Source: an uncultured Bacteroidia bacterium (GTDB taxonomy: Bacteria; Bacteroidota; Bacteroidia; Bacteroidales; UBA932). From it: 46,756 nucleotides of DNA. The translations under genes were made by a program, and so were the position numbers. The stretch covers positions 1 to 46,756 of the forward strand of contig CADANY010000011.1 in assembly GCA_902789395.1 (NCBI GenBank), read 5' to 3'. The notes beneath the pieces are model-generated. The model saw nothing but the letters and a program-made list of their open reading frames with translations, did no database searches and had not been told where the DNA came from. Below are positions 16,597-25,468 of the stretch, piece by piece (the first letter of the stretch is position 1; every line of letters begins with the position of its first letter).

Positions 16597-17478
16597 TTAC
16601 GGGGTCTCGTAACCTTCTTCGATCAGACGGGAGATGACGTACGCAGGGTGATTGACAAAAATCGCCTTGAGTCTCGGGTAGTACCGGAAAAGTCCCGGAT
16701 CGAACCCCGTCTCCTTATATCCCCTCACCCCGGTCAGTTCCGGCGGCGTATGCCAGATACTGAGCGTAAGGCCCGCATCGAGATACCCATCCGGCGGCCA
16801 GTACGCCGACCAGCTGAATCCCTCATACTGGACCTGGGCCCACCCCGACGGTCCATACTCCTCCACTTCGGTCAGCTTCCCGTTCCAGGCGCAGGCTATC
16901 CCGTAGGCCTCCCGGTAATGAGCCGCAACAGACGGATAATCAGGATGATACCCGGGGACAAGATACTCCACGAGACCGAGCGCGTCCATCCTCTTTGCCA
17001 CCTCGGCCGCAGCCTCCATCACCTTCTCCCCGAGCGGATCGTCCGGTCCTCCCTTGATATCGAGCCAGAGCTTCGTCCCGAGCGGATTAGCTTTGGTATC
17101 CTTCAGCACGGCAAGAAAGTCCTCCAGGGATGGCATCTCCTCCCCGTTCGGCAGTTTCCCCGCCGAACGGATCGCAGCAAGCGTGCTCCGGGAAGGAATG
17201 AGTCCATTGACCATCCCGTGATCATCCGGATGGCAGACCAGCACCCTTCCGTCCGAGGTCCACATCACATCGCACTCCGATGCATAGCACCGGAGCCCGA
17301 TCGCGGCTTTCAGCGACTCCAGGGAGCATTCCGCCAGTCCGTTTTCGATATAGCCGCCCCGGTGGGCAACGACTTTATAAAGGTGCTGTCCCGCAGATCG
17401 GCCGCCTTGGCAACAGCAGGAAAGGGCGGCCGAAACGACCGCCCATCCCACTATAAACCGTAGCAAACTACGTCTCAT
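16597..17478 (-). CDS. glycerophosphodiester phosphodiesterase-family lipoprotein
   Basis: A 293-residue TIM-barrel hydrolase of the GDPD/PI-PLC superfamily. The first 20 residues and Cys21 look like a lipoprotein signal (VVSAALSCCCQGG). Catalytic and metal residues are visible: H39 in VAHRGG, E69 and D71-like acid in SECDVMW, and H83 in VCHPDD. The KLWLDIKG strand is also typical. The family cleaves glycerophosphodiesters, but distant members act on other phosphodiesters or glycans. It starts two bases after susD, so it is the third gene of the SusC/SusD unit, suggesting that its substrate is released from the imported ligand. The middle part (CAWNGKLTEVEEYG onward) is divergent. Confidence 0.82.
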   Translation of the reverse strand: MRRSLLRFIVGWAVVSAALSCCCQGGRSAGQHLYKVVAHRGGYIENGLAECSLESLKAAIGLRCYASECDVMWTSDGRVLVCHPDDHGMVNGLIPSRSTLAAIRSAGKLPNGEEMPSLEDFLAVLKDTKANPLGTKLWLDIKGGPDDPLGEKVMEAAAEVAKRMDALGLVEYLVPGYHPDYPSVAAHYREAYGIACAWNGKLTEVEEYGPSGWAQVQYEGFSWSAYWPPDGYLDAGLTLSIWHTPPELTGVRGYKETGFDPGLFRYYPRLKAIFVNHPAYVISRLIEEGYETP

Positions 17479-17480
17479 CG

Positions 17481-19316
17481 CTACCAGCCTGCATTCTGAG
17501 TCAGATCCGGATTCAACGTCACATCGGACGTAGGAATCGGACGGACATATTTCTTCTCAGGCCAGGTATAGCTATCAGAGAGTTTCTTATAACCGAGGAT
17601 ATATCCGTGGTCACCTTCGGAAAGACGGTGGCCGGCACCGGAGAAGTTCGCATTCCCGCCGTCCCAGTCAATCTGGAGGACGTACATGCCGGATTTCTCC
17701 TTCAGCTTGTTGCTGACGATATTGTCGGCCTTGCCGTCACCGTCGAGATCGAGATCGACCTCGATGGCCGGGATATACATACCCGTCTTGGTCTTGATCA
17801 GCAGATCACCCATGTGCCAGCGCATATCATCCTGGTAACGAAGACCTTCCATGGCAAACTCGACACCCCGCTCGCGACGGATCTCGAGAATGATCGGATC
17901 GGTAATCGTATTATTGAAGTACTTGACCATATACGGATCAGCCACCGTCGGGAAGATACTCTTGACACCGGAACGTTCGCGGAGCGGCTTGATCGTCTGG
18001 TCCCAGACCGCAGCGGTGCACTGGCCGAGTTCCGCCTTCGCCTCAGCGTAGTCGAGGAGGATTTCCGCATAGCGGATCAGCGGGAAGTCGGAGAAGGTCG
18101 CATCGTTGATCTCATCCTTGATATAATCGGTCAGGTACTTGATCGGCTGATACCCCGTCTTGGAGTACGTAAAGTCCGGAGCGACATGCATCTTGCCCCC
18201 GTCACGCGTAAATCCCGGATACTTCATCGTCTGGGTCAGACGATAGTCACGGCCCTGCATCTCTTCGGCGAACGGCACATTGTAATAGGAAGTACCCTGA
18301 TAATCAGAGGTAAACGGCGTACCGTCGAGCTTGAGGTAGGTCATGACGAAGTCGCGGTTGAACGCATACTGGGCATGCTGGGCATTCTTCATGTAGTCGT
18401 TGATCGAATAATTCGCATTCCTGACGCCGAGATTCTCGTCGCAGTCGACCGCCCAGATCCATTCCTTCGTAAAGACACTGCATCCATCCTTGTCGATGAA
18501 CATCCCGCGATACTGGGTCTGGCGCTTCGACGCATCGTCGATCAGGGAATAGACCTTGGAGTTCATGATCGCCTCGCAGGCCTTGATGCACTCGTTGAGG
18601 TACATCGTCCCTTCGCTCTTTTCCGCTGAGGTCCATGCCTTTCCGGTCGAAGGATCGTTCGTATGGTACTTGCGGTAGGTTCCCTCAAACAGGCAGAAGC
18701 GGGCCTTCATGGCAAGGGCGACATACTTGTTGACAAGGGTCGAGCGGACCCGGTACTTGGCGTCTGCGGAGCAGTTGTCGCAGGCATAATTCAGATCCTC
18801 GAGGATCTTGCTGGCGATGAACGAACGGGCGTCCCGCTGGCGGTAGAGTTCATCATGGTCCGAAGGATCGATGACATGGTCGTACCATGGCACGGCGCCG
18901 TAGGTCTGGAGCTTGTCGATATAGAACATCGCGCGGAAGAACCGTCCGATACCCTCATAGTGGTTCAGCGTAGCCTCGTCGGCCTGGGCTTTCCGCATAT
19001 TCTCGAGATAGTAGTTGATCGTACGGAGCTGGGTCCAGCTCCAGCTCGTCTGGTCTGCGACGCTGAATCGGTCCGTATTGTAGAGGAGTTCTCCGTCCCA
19101 AGCCTGCGTATCCGAATACCGGTCGATATTGATAAAGTCAAGCATATCAGGAAGATAGCTCCGAATCAGGCCATTGGCATAGAGTTCGAGCGAGGTTTCG
19201 TTCGTGAAGAAATGCTCACTCTCGATTGCATTCGGGTTCTCCTTGTTCAGGAAGTCCTGGCAGGAAACGGCAAGAAGGCTGGCGGCCATAATGGCCATTG
19301 CAATATATTTTTTCAT
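17481..19316 (-). CDS. SusD/RagB-family nutrient-binding outer-membrane lipoprotein
   Basis: A 611-residue surface lipoprotein that caps its SusC partner and binds the ligand. MKKYIAMAIMAASLLAVSC is a lipoprotein signal with Cys19, followed by QDFLNKENPNAI as usual for SusD. The family blocks FFRAMFYIDKLQTYGAVPWYD, PLIRYAEILLDYAEAKAE and REIRRERGVEFAMEGLRYQDDMRW-like (EIRRERGVEFAMEGLRYQDD) are clear. The start at 19316 is favoured over ATGs at 19322 and 19331 because GGAGGA lies 7 bases before it. It lies 18 bases after the susC stop. Confidence 0.93.
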   Translation of the reverse strand: MKKYIAMAIMAASLLAVSCQDFLNKENPNAIESEHFFTNETSLELYANGLIRSYLPDMLDFINIDRYSDTQAWDGELLYNTDRFSVADQTSWSWTQLRTINYYLENMRKAQADEATLNHYEGIGRFFRAMFYIDKLQTYGAVPWYDHVIDPSDHDELYRQRDARSFIASKILEDLNYACDNCSADAKYRVRSTLVNKYVALAMKARFCLFEGTYRKYHTNDPSTGKAWTSAEKSEGTMYLNECIKACEAIMNSKVYSLIDDASKRQTQYRGMFIDKDGCSVFTKEWIWAVDCDENLGVRNANYSINDYMKNAQHAQYAFNRDFVMTYLKLDGTPFTSDYQGTSYYNVPFAEEMQGRDYRLTQTMKYPGFTRDGGKMHVAPDFTYSKTGYQPIKYLTDYIKDEINDATFSDFPLIRYAEILLDYAEAKAELGQCTAAVWDQTIKPLRERSGVKSIFPTVADPYMVKYFNNTITDPIILEIRRERGVEFAMEGLRYQDDMRWHMGDLLIKTKTGMYIPAIEVDLDLDGDGKADNIVSNKLKEKSGMYVLQIDWDGGNANFSGAGHRLSEGDHGYILGYKKLSDSYTWPEKKYVRPIPTSDVTLNPDLTQNAGW

Positions 19317-19323
19317 TGTCATA

Positions 19324-19329
19324 TCCTCC
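19324..19329 (-). promoter_or_regulatory. Shine-Dalgarno site deciding the susD start
   Basis: The minus strand reads GGAGGA, 7 bases before ATG 19316. A strong SD is unusual for this lineage, where most starts in this window have only A-rich leaders. Confidence 0.6.
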
Positions 19330-19334
19330 ATTGA

Positions 19335-22300
19335 TTAGAAAGTAATGTTGACACCGCAGGTGACAAGCTTGAAAATAGGATAGGTATTACCGTTGATACC
19401 GCTGCTTCCGAAGTCGGTATCACCGCCGTCGATGCCTTCCGGATCGAGGTTCGGTCCCCACTTGTGGAGCGGCGTAAAGGTAAAGAGGTTCTCCCCGTTG
19501 ACATAGACCTTGAGGCCGGTCAGCCCGAGGGCCGAGCAGACCTTCTGATTGAAGGTATAATCGAGCTGGACATTCTTAACACGCAGATAAGCAGCATTCT
19601 GCATATAACGGGTATTCGGAATGTTCATCACATCCGTCTTCGAGGTGCCACCGTTCGTCATATAGGTCGTCAGACGCGGCCAGTAAGCCGTATCGTAGTT
19701 GAGACACTCGGAGAAGTCGTCGTTCATCTTCGCCACGTTCGGGTTGTCCTGGGCGTGGATCGTCGGGATGAAATAGAAGAACGGACGGGAATACTTGCCC
19801 CAGAAATAACCGCAGTCCGGACCCGGATACCAGTCGCGCTTGCCGACGCCCTGGAGGAAGACCGACAGACCGATTCCGTTCCAGTTGCCGGAAAGGTTGA
19901 GACCGAAGCGGTAGCGCGGCGTACTGTTGCCGATGATGCTGAAATCGCCGTGATCCTCAAGGGTAAAGCCGTTGTAATCGATCACGCCGTTACCGTCGAG
20001 ATCCGCGAACTTGACATGGCCCGGGCGGGTCACCTTGTCGCTGGACTGCTTGAGGCTCTGTTTGGCGGAGGCATCGATATCGGCCTGGTCCTTGAAGAGG
20101 CCGAGGACCGTATAGCCCCACATCTCGCCGATCTGCATCCCCTCATAGTACTGCGGTTGGCCCATATTGTTGATCAGGTTCGCAATCGTACCGAAAGTCT
20201 TGCCGTCGTTGCCGGCGAACTTCGTAACCGTCGACATGGAATCCCAGAGGGTTCCCTTGATGCTGTAGGTAAACGGCTTGCCCGCGAGCACGAACTGGTC
20301 TCTCCACTGCAGGGAAAGTTCCCAGCCGTTCGTGCGGAGCTCGGCGTTGTTACCCTTCGGAACCGCACCGCCGAATACGCCCGGCAGCGTCGCACCGGCC
20401 GTATACATATCGGTCGTCTTGCGGACATAGTAGTCGAACGATCCGGAAAGCCGGCTGTTGAAAAGATCGAAGTCGACACCCGCATCGTAGGTCGTCGCCG
20501 TCTCCCAGGTCAGGGAATACGGGACGATACTTGCGACGGAGGTATAGGAAGGCAGGTTGCCGCCGAGGACGACGTCCGTCGCCTTCGCAACGCTCATTTC
20601 GGAGGTATAGAGGTACGGGGAAACGTTTCCGTTACCCATCGAACCCGCGGAAGCGCGGAACTTCAGGTTGTTCAGCCAGTCGCGGCTCCACTCCATGAAC
20701 GGTTCCTCGGAGACCCGCCATCCGATCGAAGCGGACGGGAAGAAACCCCAGCGGCTGTTGCTCGGGAACTTGGAAGACCCGTCGTACCGGCCGCTGACCT
20801 CGAGAAGATACCGGCCGAGGAAGCCGTAATTGACACGGAAGAAAGCGCCGAGATAGGCCCATTCGTTACCGCCTGCGGTAATCGTCGCCTCACCGTCCAT
20901 CAGCTTGAAGGAAGGCTTGTCGGAGGTAAAGCCGACACGGGTCGCCGTGATCGTCTTGTAGTTACTCCACTCGACGTTGTAACCGAGAAGAGTCGTCAGG
21001 CTGTGCTTCTCGCCGAGCTTCGGGGAGAAGGTCGCATAGGCGTTCGCCGCCTGGTAGCGGGTATCGGCATCCATCTGGTCCATCCAGGAAACGGTCTTGG
21101 AGGTCGTCGTCGTAATCATAACGCCGGGCTCCTTGGAATAGACAACCGGGACATGGACGGAACCGCGGGTACGGGCCGTATAGTTGAAGGAGTAGTCGAC
21201 CTGGAACTTGAGGACGTCCTTGATAATGTCGATGTCGAGATCGACCTTGTCGCGGAGATAGAGGTAATTGTCCGTAATGAAGCTGGTCTTCTCGTACATG
21301 CTCGCGTAGCCGGAAACGCCGGCAGCCGGGGTCCATGAACCGTCCGGGTTCCGGAGCGGGGCCATCGGCTGCACGCAGTGCTGCATGTACCGGGTTACGG
21401 AGTTGTCGTTGTAGGTCGTCGGAAGATAGGTATTGTCGATCGTGAAGCTCATGTTGTTCGTGAGTTTCATCCACGGGCGGATCTTCAGCGAGCCCTTCGC
21501 ACGGAGGTTGTATTTCTTGTAGCGCTCGTCACCGACCTTGTAGACACCCTGGGAGTCATACAGACGGCCGGAAACGTAATAGTCGGTGTTTTCGTTGCCG
21601 CCGGAGACGGAGATATTGTGCTCGGTCGTCCAGTGGTAGTCGCGGTAGAACTCCTTGAACCAGTCGTGGCAGTCATAATAAGCGTAACCGAAGTTCGGAA
21701 CGTCGTGGCTTTCCTCAACCTTCGGGAGGTCGGTCCCCTTCCTCCGCATGATCTCGTCATAGATCGCCTGGGAGTACGGAGCCTTCGAGTCGATGTGGTT
21801 CAGGAGGGCCTTGGATCCATTGTAATAGCCGTTGTAGGCTGTGATCCACCAGTCGAGCCACTCGTTCGAATCCGTAATGCCGTCATACATGACAGTCCGG
21901 CGGTTGACGGTCAGCGAACCGTTGTAGTTGATCACCGGAGTCCCCTTCTTCGCATTCTTTGTCGTCACGAGGATGACACCGAAAGCACCGCGGGCACCGT
22001 AGACCGCCGTCGAGGAAGCATCCTTCAGGACGGAGACGCTCTCGACATCCTGCGGATTGACCATACTGAGGTCCCCCTCGACACCGTCGATCAGCACGAG
22101 CGACGTACCGCCGGCACCGATGGAACTGGTACCACGGACATTGAACGAACCGTTGTGGGACGGCTTGCTGTCATGGACCGTGATGTTCAGACCGGCAATC
22201 TCTCCTTGCAGGGAGCGAGCCAGGTTGGCATTGGCACGGTTGCCGATCACCTCGCTGCCGACCTGGTCGACGGCACCGACAAGATCACGGCGCTTCATCG

Positions 22301-22649
22301 ACGCATAACCGACGACAACCGTCTCGTCCAGGACGTTACGGTCAGCCTCAAGGGCAATCACAAACGGCTGCGTCTCATTCCCGGTCAGGACAATCTCCTT
22401 GTCCTGGTAACCGATATACGAGACAATCACCGTCGCTGGGAAACGGACGCCTTTCATGGCAAAGGAGCCGTCGACATCGGTAATGAAACCGGTGGACGTG
22501 CCCTTGACCATGACACTCGCCCCGATGAGCGGGTCCCCATTGGGATCCAGCACCTTTCCGCCAAACTGGGTTTGGGCGGACGCCATGAGCGGGAACAGCA
22601 GCATTACCGCCCACAGCATCAAGACTTTGACCAATGATTTGATTCTCAT
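19335..22649 (-). CDS. SusC/RagA-family TonB-linked outer-membrane transporter
   Basis: A 1104-residue TonB-dependent transporter. The signal peptide ends LLFPLMASA, leaving QTQFGG as the mature end. A carboxypeptidase-regulatory-like domain (about 28-110) has GGKVLDPNGDPLIGASVMVKG. The TonB-box region is LDETVVVGYASMKRRDLVGAV. The plug contains IAGLNITVHDSKPS, GSFNVRGTSSIGAGG and DVESVSVLKDASSTAVYGARG. The barrel has many paired aromatic strands and ends GVNITF. The SusD and GDPD genes follow directly. The ligand is not evident. I see no matching promoter in the 37 bases upstream, so it may be read from inside the VanZ gene or from the polysaccharide operon. Confidence 0.95.
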   Translation of the reverse strand: MRIKSLVKVLMLWAVMLLFPLMASAQTQFGGKVLDPNGDPLIGASVMVKGTSTGFITDVDGSFAMKGVRFPATVIVSYIGYQDKEIVLTGNETQPFVIALEADRNVLDETVVVGYASMKRRDLVGAVDQVGSEVIGNRANANLARSLQGEIAGLNITVHDSKPSHNGSFNVRGTSSIGAGGTSLVLIDGVEGDLSMVNPQDVESVSVLKDASSTAVYGARGAFGVILVTTKNAKKGTPVINYNGSLTVNRRTVMYDGITDSNEWLDWWITAYNGYYNGSKALLNHIDSKAPYSQAIYDEIMRRKGTDLPKVEESHDVPNFGYAYYDCHDWFKEFYRDYHWTTEHNISVSGGNENTDYYVSGRLYDSQGVYKVGDERYKKYNLRAKGSLKIRPWMKLTNNMSFTIDNTYLPTTYNDNSVTRYMQHCVQPMAPLRNPDGSWTPAAGVSGYASMYEKTSFITDNYLYLRDKVDLDIDIIKDVLKFQVDYSFNYTARTRGSVHVPVVYSKEPGVMITTTTSKTVSWMDQMDADTRYQAANAYATFSPKLGEKHSLTTLLGYNVEWSNYKTITATRVGFTSDKPSFKLMDGEATITAGGNEWAYLGAFFRVNYGFLGRYLLEVSGRYDGSSKFPSNSRWGFFPSASIGWRVSEEPFMEWSRDWLNNLKFRASAGSMGNGNVSPYLYTSEMSVAKATDVVLGGNLPSYTSVASIVPYSLTWETATTYDAGVDFDLFNSRLSGSFDYYVRKTTDMYTAGATLPGVFGGAVPKGNNAELRTNGWELSLQWRDQFVLAGKPFTYSIKGTLWDSMSTVTKFAGNDGKTFGTIANLINNMGQPQYYEGMQIGEMWGYTVLGLFKDQADIDASAKQSLKQSSDKVTRPGHVKFADLDGNGVIDYNGFTLEDHGDFSIIGNSTPRYRFGLNLSGNWNGIGLSVFLQGVGKRDWYPGPDCGYFWGKYSRPFFYFIPTIHAQDNPNVAKMNDDFSECLNYDTAYWPRLTTYMTNGGTSKTDVMNIPNTRYMQNAAYLRVKNVQLDYTFNQKVCSALGLTGLKVYVNGENLFTFTPLHKWGPNLDPEGIDGGDTDFGSSGINGNTYPIFKLVTCGVNITF

Positions 22650-22665
22650 AATAGATTATGATTTG

Positions 22666-22696
22666 GTTAGTAATAAGGGTCCATAGTTAGTAATAA
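22666..22696. repeat. 11-bp direct repeat before susC
   Basis: GTTAGTAATAA occurs at 22666-22676 and again at 22686-22696, that is with a 20-base period, across the VanZ stop and the susC leader. It could be a regulator site; no regulator gene is nearby. Confidence 0.6.
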
Positions 22697-23319
22697 AATT
22701 TCATTTCCGATCCGAAAGTTACGAAAAATATTAACCCATTATACCACCCACCGTAAAAAAAATTCAACAAAATCGCATCCAAAAACCGCCCTCCGAGCGG
22801 AAGGGCGGCACCGACGAAAGTTCCGAAAGTATTCAATAATAAATCAGTCAATTCAAAAATCCCAATATGGAAAACCAACTGAATCGATTCGATCAAAAGC
22901 GACAACCCCAATCCGGCAAGAGTCGCCATCCAAAGACTTCGCCACCTCCCCTTCCCCGTCGCTAAAAAGAACCCCGACAGGAAAAGCCCGAACGGAACGA
23001 ACACACCCGCATTGAAAAGCATCAGGAACAGAATCTCCTCATTCCCGGACATAACCCGCCGGAGCTCCGCCACAAGGTCAAGCCCGGAATCCCCGACCCA
23101 GCGGCTCCCCATCCGGATCAGCGCAAGGGCATCCAGCAGGAAAAGGCCCATCAGCACCGCAAGCCCGAACATCACCGTCCCCGGCACCGACACCCTCCTC
23201 CTCACTCGCAGCAGCACAGCCAGCACCAGCGCCACTCCCCCAATCACCGCCCAGTGCCACACCGGCACCCGCGGGAAAAACGCATGGAAATAAATCGAAA
23301 AACTCGAGGAAAGGATCAT
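22687..23319 (-). CDS. VanZ-family membrane protein
   Basis: A 210-residue protein with about five hydrophobic segments (HWAVIGGVALVLAVLL, GTVMFGLAVLMGLFLLDAL, ILFLMLFNAGVFVPFGLFL, WMATLAGLGLSLLIESIQLV). The VanZ signature is visible: N-x-FVPFG, SLLIESIQLVF and DLLLNTFGTFVGA. VanZ proteins give low-level teicoplanin resistance in enterococci, but Bacteroidetes homologues are often found at polysaccharide loci and their role is unsettled. Its ATG overlaps the stop of the upstream 89-residue frame (ATGA). It is GC-rich, unlike the genes just upstream. Confidence 0.8.
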   Translation of the reverse strand: MILSSSFSIYFHAFFPRVPVWHWAVIGGVALVLAVLLRVRRRVSVPGTVMFGLAVLMGLFLLDALALIRMGSRWVGDSGLDLVAELRRVMSGNEEILFLMLFNAGVFVPFGLFLSGFFLATGKGRWRSLWMATLAGLGLSLLIESIQLVFHIGIFELTDLLLNTFGTFVGAALPLGGRFLDAILLNFFYGGWYNGLIFFVTFGSEMKFYY

Positions 23320-23585
23320 TGGGGATTCAGCTGGTTAATTCCAACATCATCTTCTGATAGAAAAGACGGATACCGGTAATTCTGAAAAGCTTCAGACTCC
23401 TCAATTCCCTTCAAACCCTTCTTCAACATCGAAAGAGCACTTGATCTAATCCCCGGAACCAATCGGTCCATGATCTTGTATGGGACATTGTTCTTAGAGC
23501 AATATGCCTGAAACGAAATCTCACAAGGCATCCATTCGCTTTGGTATTCAAAATAGAATCGCTCTAAATCTTGGCTGCTATACAT
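23316..23585 (-). pseudogene. remnant of an IS66-type accessory ORF
   Basis: An 89-residue frame. Residues 1-38 (LERFYFEYQSEWMPCEISF, AYCSKNNVPY) resemble the helix-turn-helix accessory protein of Bacteroidetes IS66 elements, which usually opens with L-x-x-FYF-x-YQ and N-NVPY. After KIMDRLVPG the resemblance is lost and the tail looks unrelated. No IS66 TnpB or TnpC follows it; VanZ does, with a 4-base overlap. It is either a decayed IS66 piece or a small domesticated gene translated together with VanZ. Confidence 0.5.
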
Positions 23586-23588
23586 AAC

Positions 23589-23610
23589 TCTTTGCTTTTT
23601 TTAGCAAAGA
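23589..23610. repeat. 8-bp inverted repeat with T6 loop
   Basis: TCTTTGCT, TTTTTT, AGCAAAGA just upstream of the IS66-like remnant. It may be an element end or a weak hairpin; there is no U-tract after it on either strand. Confidence 0.5.
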
Positions 23611-23649
23611 TCGGGGACCTTTCAGTTATGCCCTTTCTTGAGTGCTAAC

Positions 23650-24711
23650 CTATATTTCTACGATGTCGCTTATCTGACAATCGACAAATGGGACAATGGC
23701 TGTCGCCCATGCCATGCCAACTCCAAAAGCGCTAAGCATTAATTTCTTCTTTCCTTTCATCTTATCTTTTAACTCACTAACAATAGTTAAAGGTATAGAT
23801 ACAGACGAAGTATTCCCGAACTTCTGAATAGTCCAAGGGATGCGTTCCCTAGACAATTTCATTTTTTTTGCTATATAATTATTGATAAAGGCATTAGCTT
23901 GATGAAACACATAGTAATCCATCTTCTGAATATCAGATCCAGTGACTTCTATTAACCTCTTTATATCTTTAGGTACTTCCTCGATCACAAAATTAAAAAC
24001 ATCTGCGCCATTCATATAGCCATTTTCATCGCAGCGAATATTCCCATACTCATCGACTACTTTTTCTGTCAGCGTTTCTATCGAACTCATATTTCTATAC
24101 CCTCCTCCCGGAATCATAATAAGATTTCCGCGAGACCCATCAGAATTAAAAGAGAAGGAGGAGGTTCCATATTTTTCATCACTTTCAATCAATGCTGCAA
24201 TTCCGGCATCTCCGAAGATAAACGCTTCACGACGATCTTTTCGGCTATACACTTTTGAACGTGTCTCTCCGTCAAGCAGTAACGCTTTTCTATATCCTCC
24301 GCTCTGCAATAATCCATAGATAATACCTAACCCATTAATGAACCCTGAGCAGCCTAGCGAAATGTCAAAGGCCATTGTCGATGTTTCCAGTCCTAATCTG
24401 TTCTGCAGTAAGATAGATGTGGCAGGCATCCGATAGTCTGGCGTTTGAGACAAAAAAACCAATAAATCTATTTCTCGTCTATCAATGTCATTATCCCGGA
24501 ACAATCTTTCTGCTGCTGCAAAGCATAAATCAGAAGCACAAGTTCTTTCATCTACAAATCGGCGTTCTTTTACGCCGATTTTATCAACGACTTTTTTTAC
24601 TTCAGATTCTGACCAAATATCAAGGCCATAATGATAATTGTCAATTTTCCGACTTGGAACACATGCGGATAAGGCCGAAATTCCGACGCCTTTATATGTA
24701 ACAATTGCCAT
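23650..24711 (-). CDS. ketoacyl-ACP synthase III-like enzyme (copy 1)
   Basis: A 353-residue FabH-like thiolase-fold condensing enzyme. The catalytic triad is complete: C121 in SLGCSG, H270 in YVFHQAN and N300 in FGNTSS. FLSQTPDYRMPATS and the C-terminal FGVGMAWA also fit. KAS III enzymes join an acyl-CoA starter to malonyl-ACP; relatives in specialised pathways condense other starters or transfer acyl groups. It is the last gene of an acyl module (ACP, KAS III, SDR, KAS III) at the end of the polysaccharide locus, and it is AT-rich like its neighbours. It is clearly diverged from copy 2, so it is not a recent duplicate. Not the housekeeping fabH by context. Confidence 0.88.
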   Translation of the reverse strand: MAIVTYKGVGISALSACVPSRKIDNYHYGLDIWSESEVKKVVDKIGVKERRFVDERTCASDLCFAAAERLFRDNDIDRREIDLLVFLSQTPDYRMPATSILLQNRLGLETSTMAFDISLGCSGFINGLGIIYGLLQSGGYRKALLLDGETRSKVYSRKDRREAFIFGDAGIAALIESDEKYGTSSFSFNSDGSRGNLIMIPGGGYRNMSSIETLTEKVVDEYGNIRCDENGYMNGADVFNFVIEEVPKDIKRLIEVTGSDIQKMDYYVFHQANAFINNYIAKKMKLSRERIPWTIQKFGNTSSVSIPLTIVSELKDKMKGKKKLMLSAFGVGMAWATAIVPFVDCQISDIVEI

Positions 24712-24721
24712 ATTTCGTAAA

Positions 24722-25468
24722 CTACTTTAGCATTCTTCCCCCATCTATCACGAGTTCAATTCCTGTCACCCAAGAACTGGCATCGCTTAATAAATAGATG
24801 ATACCCATAGCAATATCTGAGGGCCTGCCATAACGCCCTAAAGGATAATAGTTAAGATCTTTTTGTTTATCTTCATCTGTATACGTACCACTATTGATAA
24901 GTTTTGTTTCAACCATTCCTGGCAACACTGCATTACATCTAATCCCTTTATTTCCAAGTTCTAAAGCACACGTACGCATATAACCAGAGATTGCAGCCTT
25001 TGAAGAAGCATAAACAGAAAGCCCGGCAGCCGTAATATATGATGAGATAGAAGAAGTGAATACGATCGAAGCACCCTTGGAGATCTTTTTCTTTTTTAGA
25101 AGCCCTTTTGTAAGAAGAGCAGCACCAAAAAGATTCGTTTGATAGACATCAAGAAAATCGTTGAGTTTTAAAAAATTCACAGGTTTACTTAATCCTCTCC
25201 CCGCATTGTTAACTAAACCATCAAGTGTGGGACATACTTCAACAAGTTTATCAATTTCAGATTGCTTATCAAGATCCGTTATAATGGCAGAGTGACCAAC
25301 CCCTTCCATTTGAGACAGAGTCTCATGGAGCCTTTCTTCATTGCGACCAGTAATTACCACAGAGGCTCCCATTCTCGAACATTCGATTGCTGTATCTTGT
25401 CCAATTCCTGATGATGCTCCTGTCACCAATATGGTTTTACCTTGAAGTGAAAATGGATTATACGACAT
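24722..25468 (-). CDS. SDR-family reductase, FabG-like
   Basis: A 248-residue classical short-chain dehydrogenase. The nucleotide motif is TGASSGIG (16-23), followed by NNAG (87-90), and the catalytic residues are S140, Y153 and K157 (YASSK). GRNEER after the second strand suggests NADPH. Sandwiched between two KAS III genes, and overlapping the upstream one by 11 bases, it most likely reduces 3-oxoacyl-ACP to 3-hydroxyacyl-ACP. No dehydratase or enoyl reductase is present, so the product should keep its hydroxyl. A sugar oxidoreductase role is the alternative. Confidence 0.88.
   Translation of the reverse strand: MSYNPFSLQGKTILVTGASSGIGQDTAIECSRMGASVVITGRNEERLHETLSQMEGVGHSAIITDLDKQSEIDKLVEVCPTLDGLVNNAGRGLSKPVNFLKLNDFLDVYQTNLFGAALLTKGLLKKKKISKGASIVFTSSISSYITAAGLSVYASSKAAISGYMRTCALELGNKGIRCNAVLPGMVETKLINSGTYTDEDKQKDLNYYPLGRYGRPSDIAMGIIYLLSDASSWVTGIELVIDGGRMLK

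Noticed and set aside
19464..21338. 624-residue plus-strand open frame
   Set aside because: Antisense of susC, Ile/Val/Arg-rich shadow sequence without any family motif.
21378..22637. 419-residue plus-strand open frame
   Set aside because: Also a shadow of susC.
23589..23610. intrinsic terminator
   Set aside because: The hairpin lacks a U-run after the stem on both strands.
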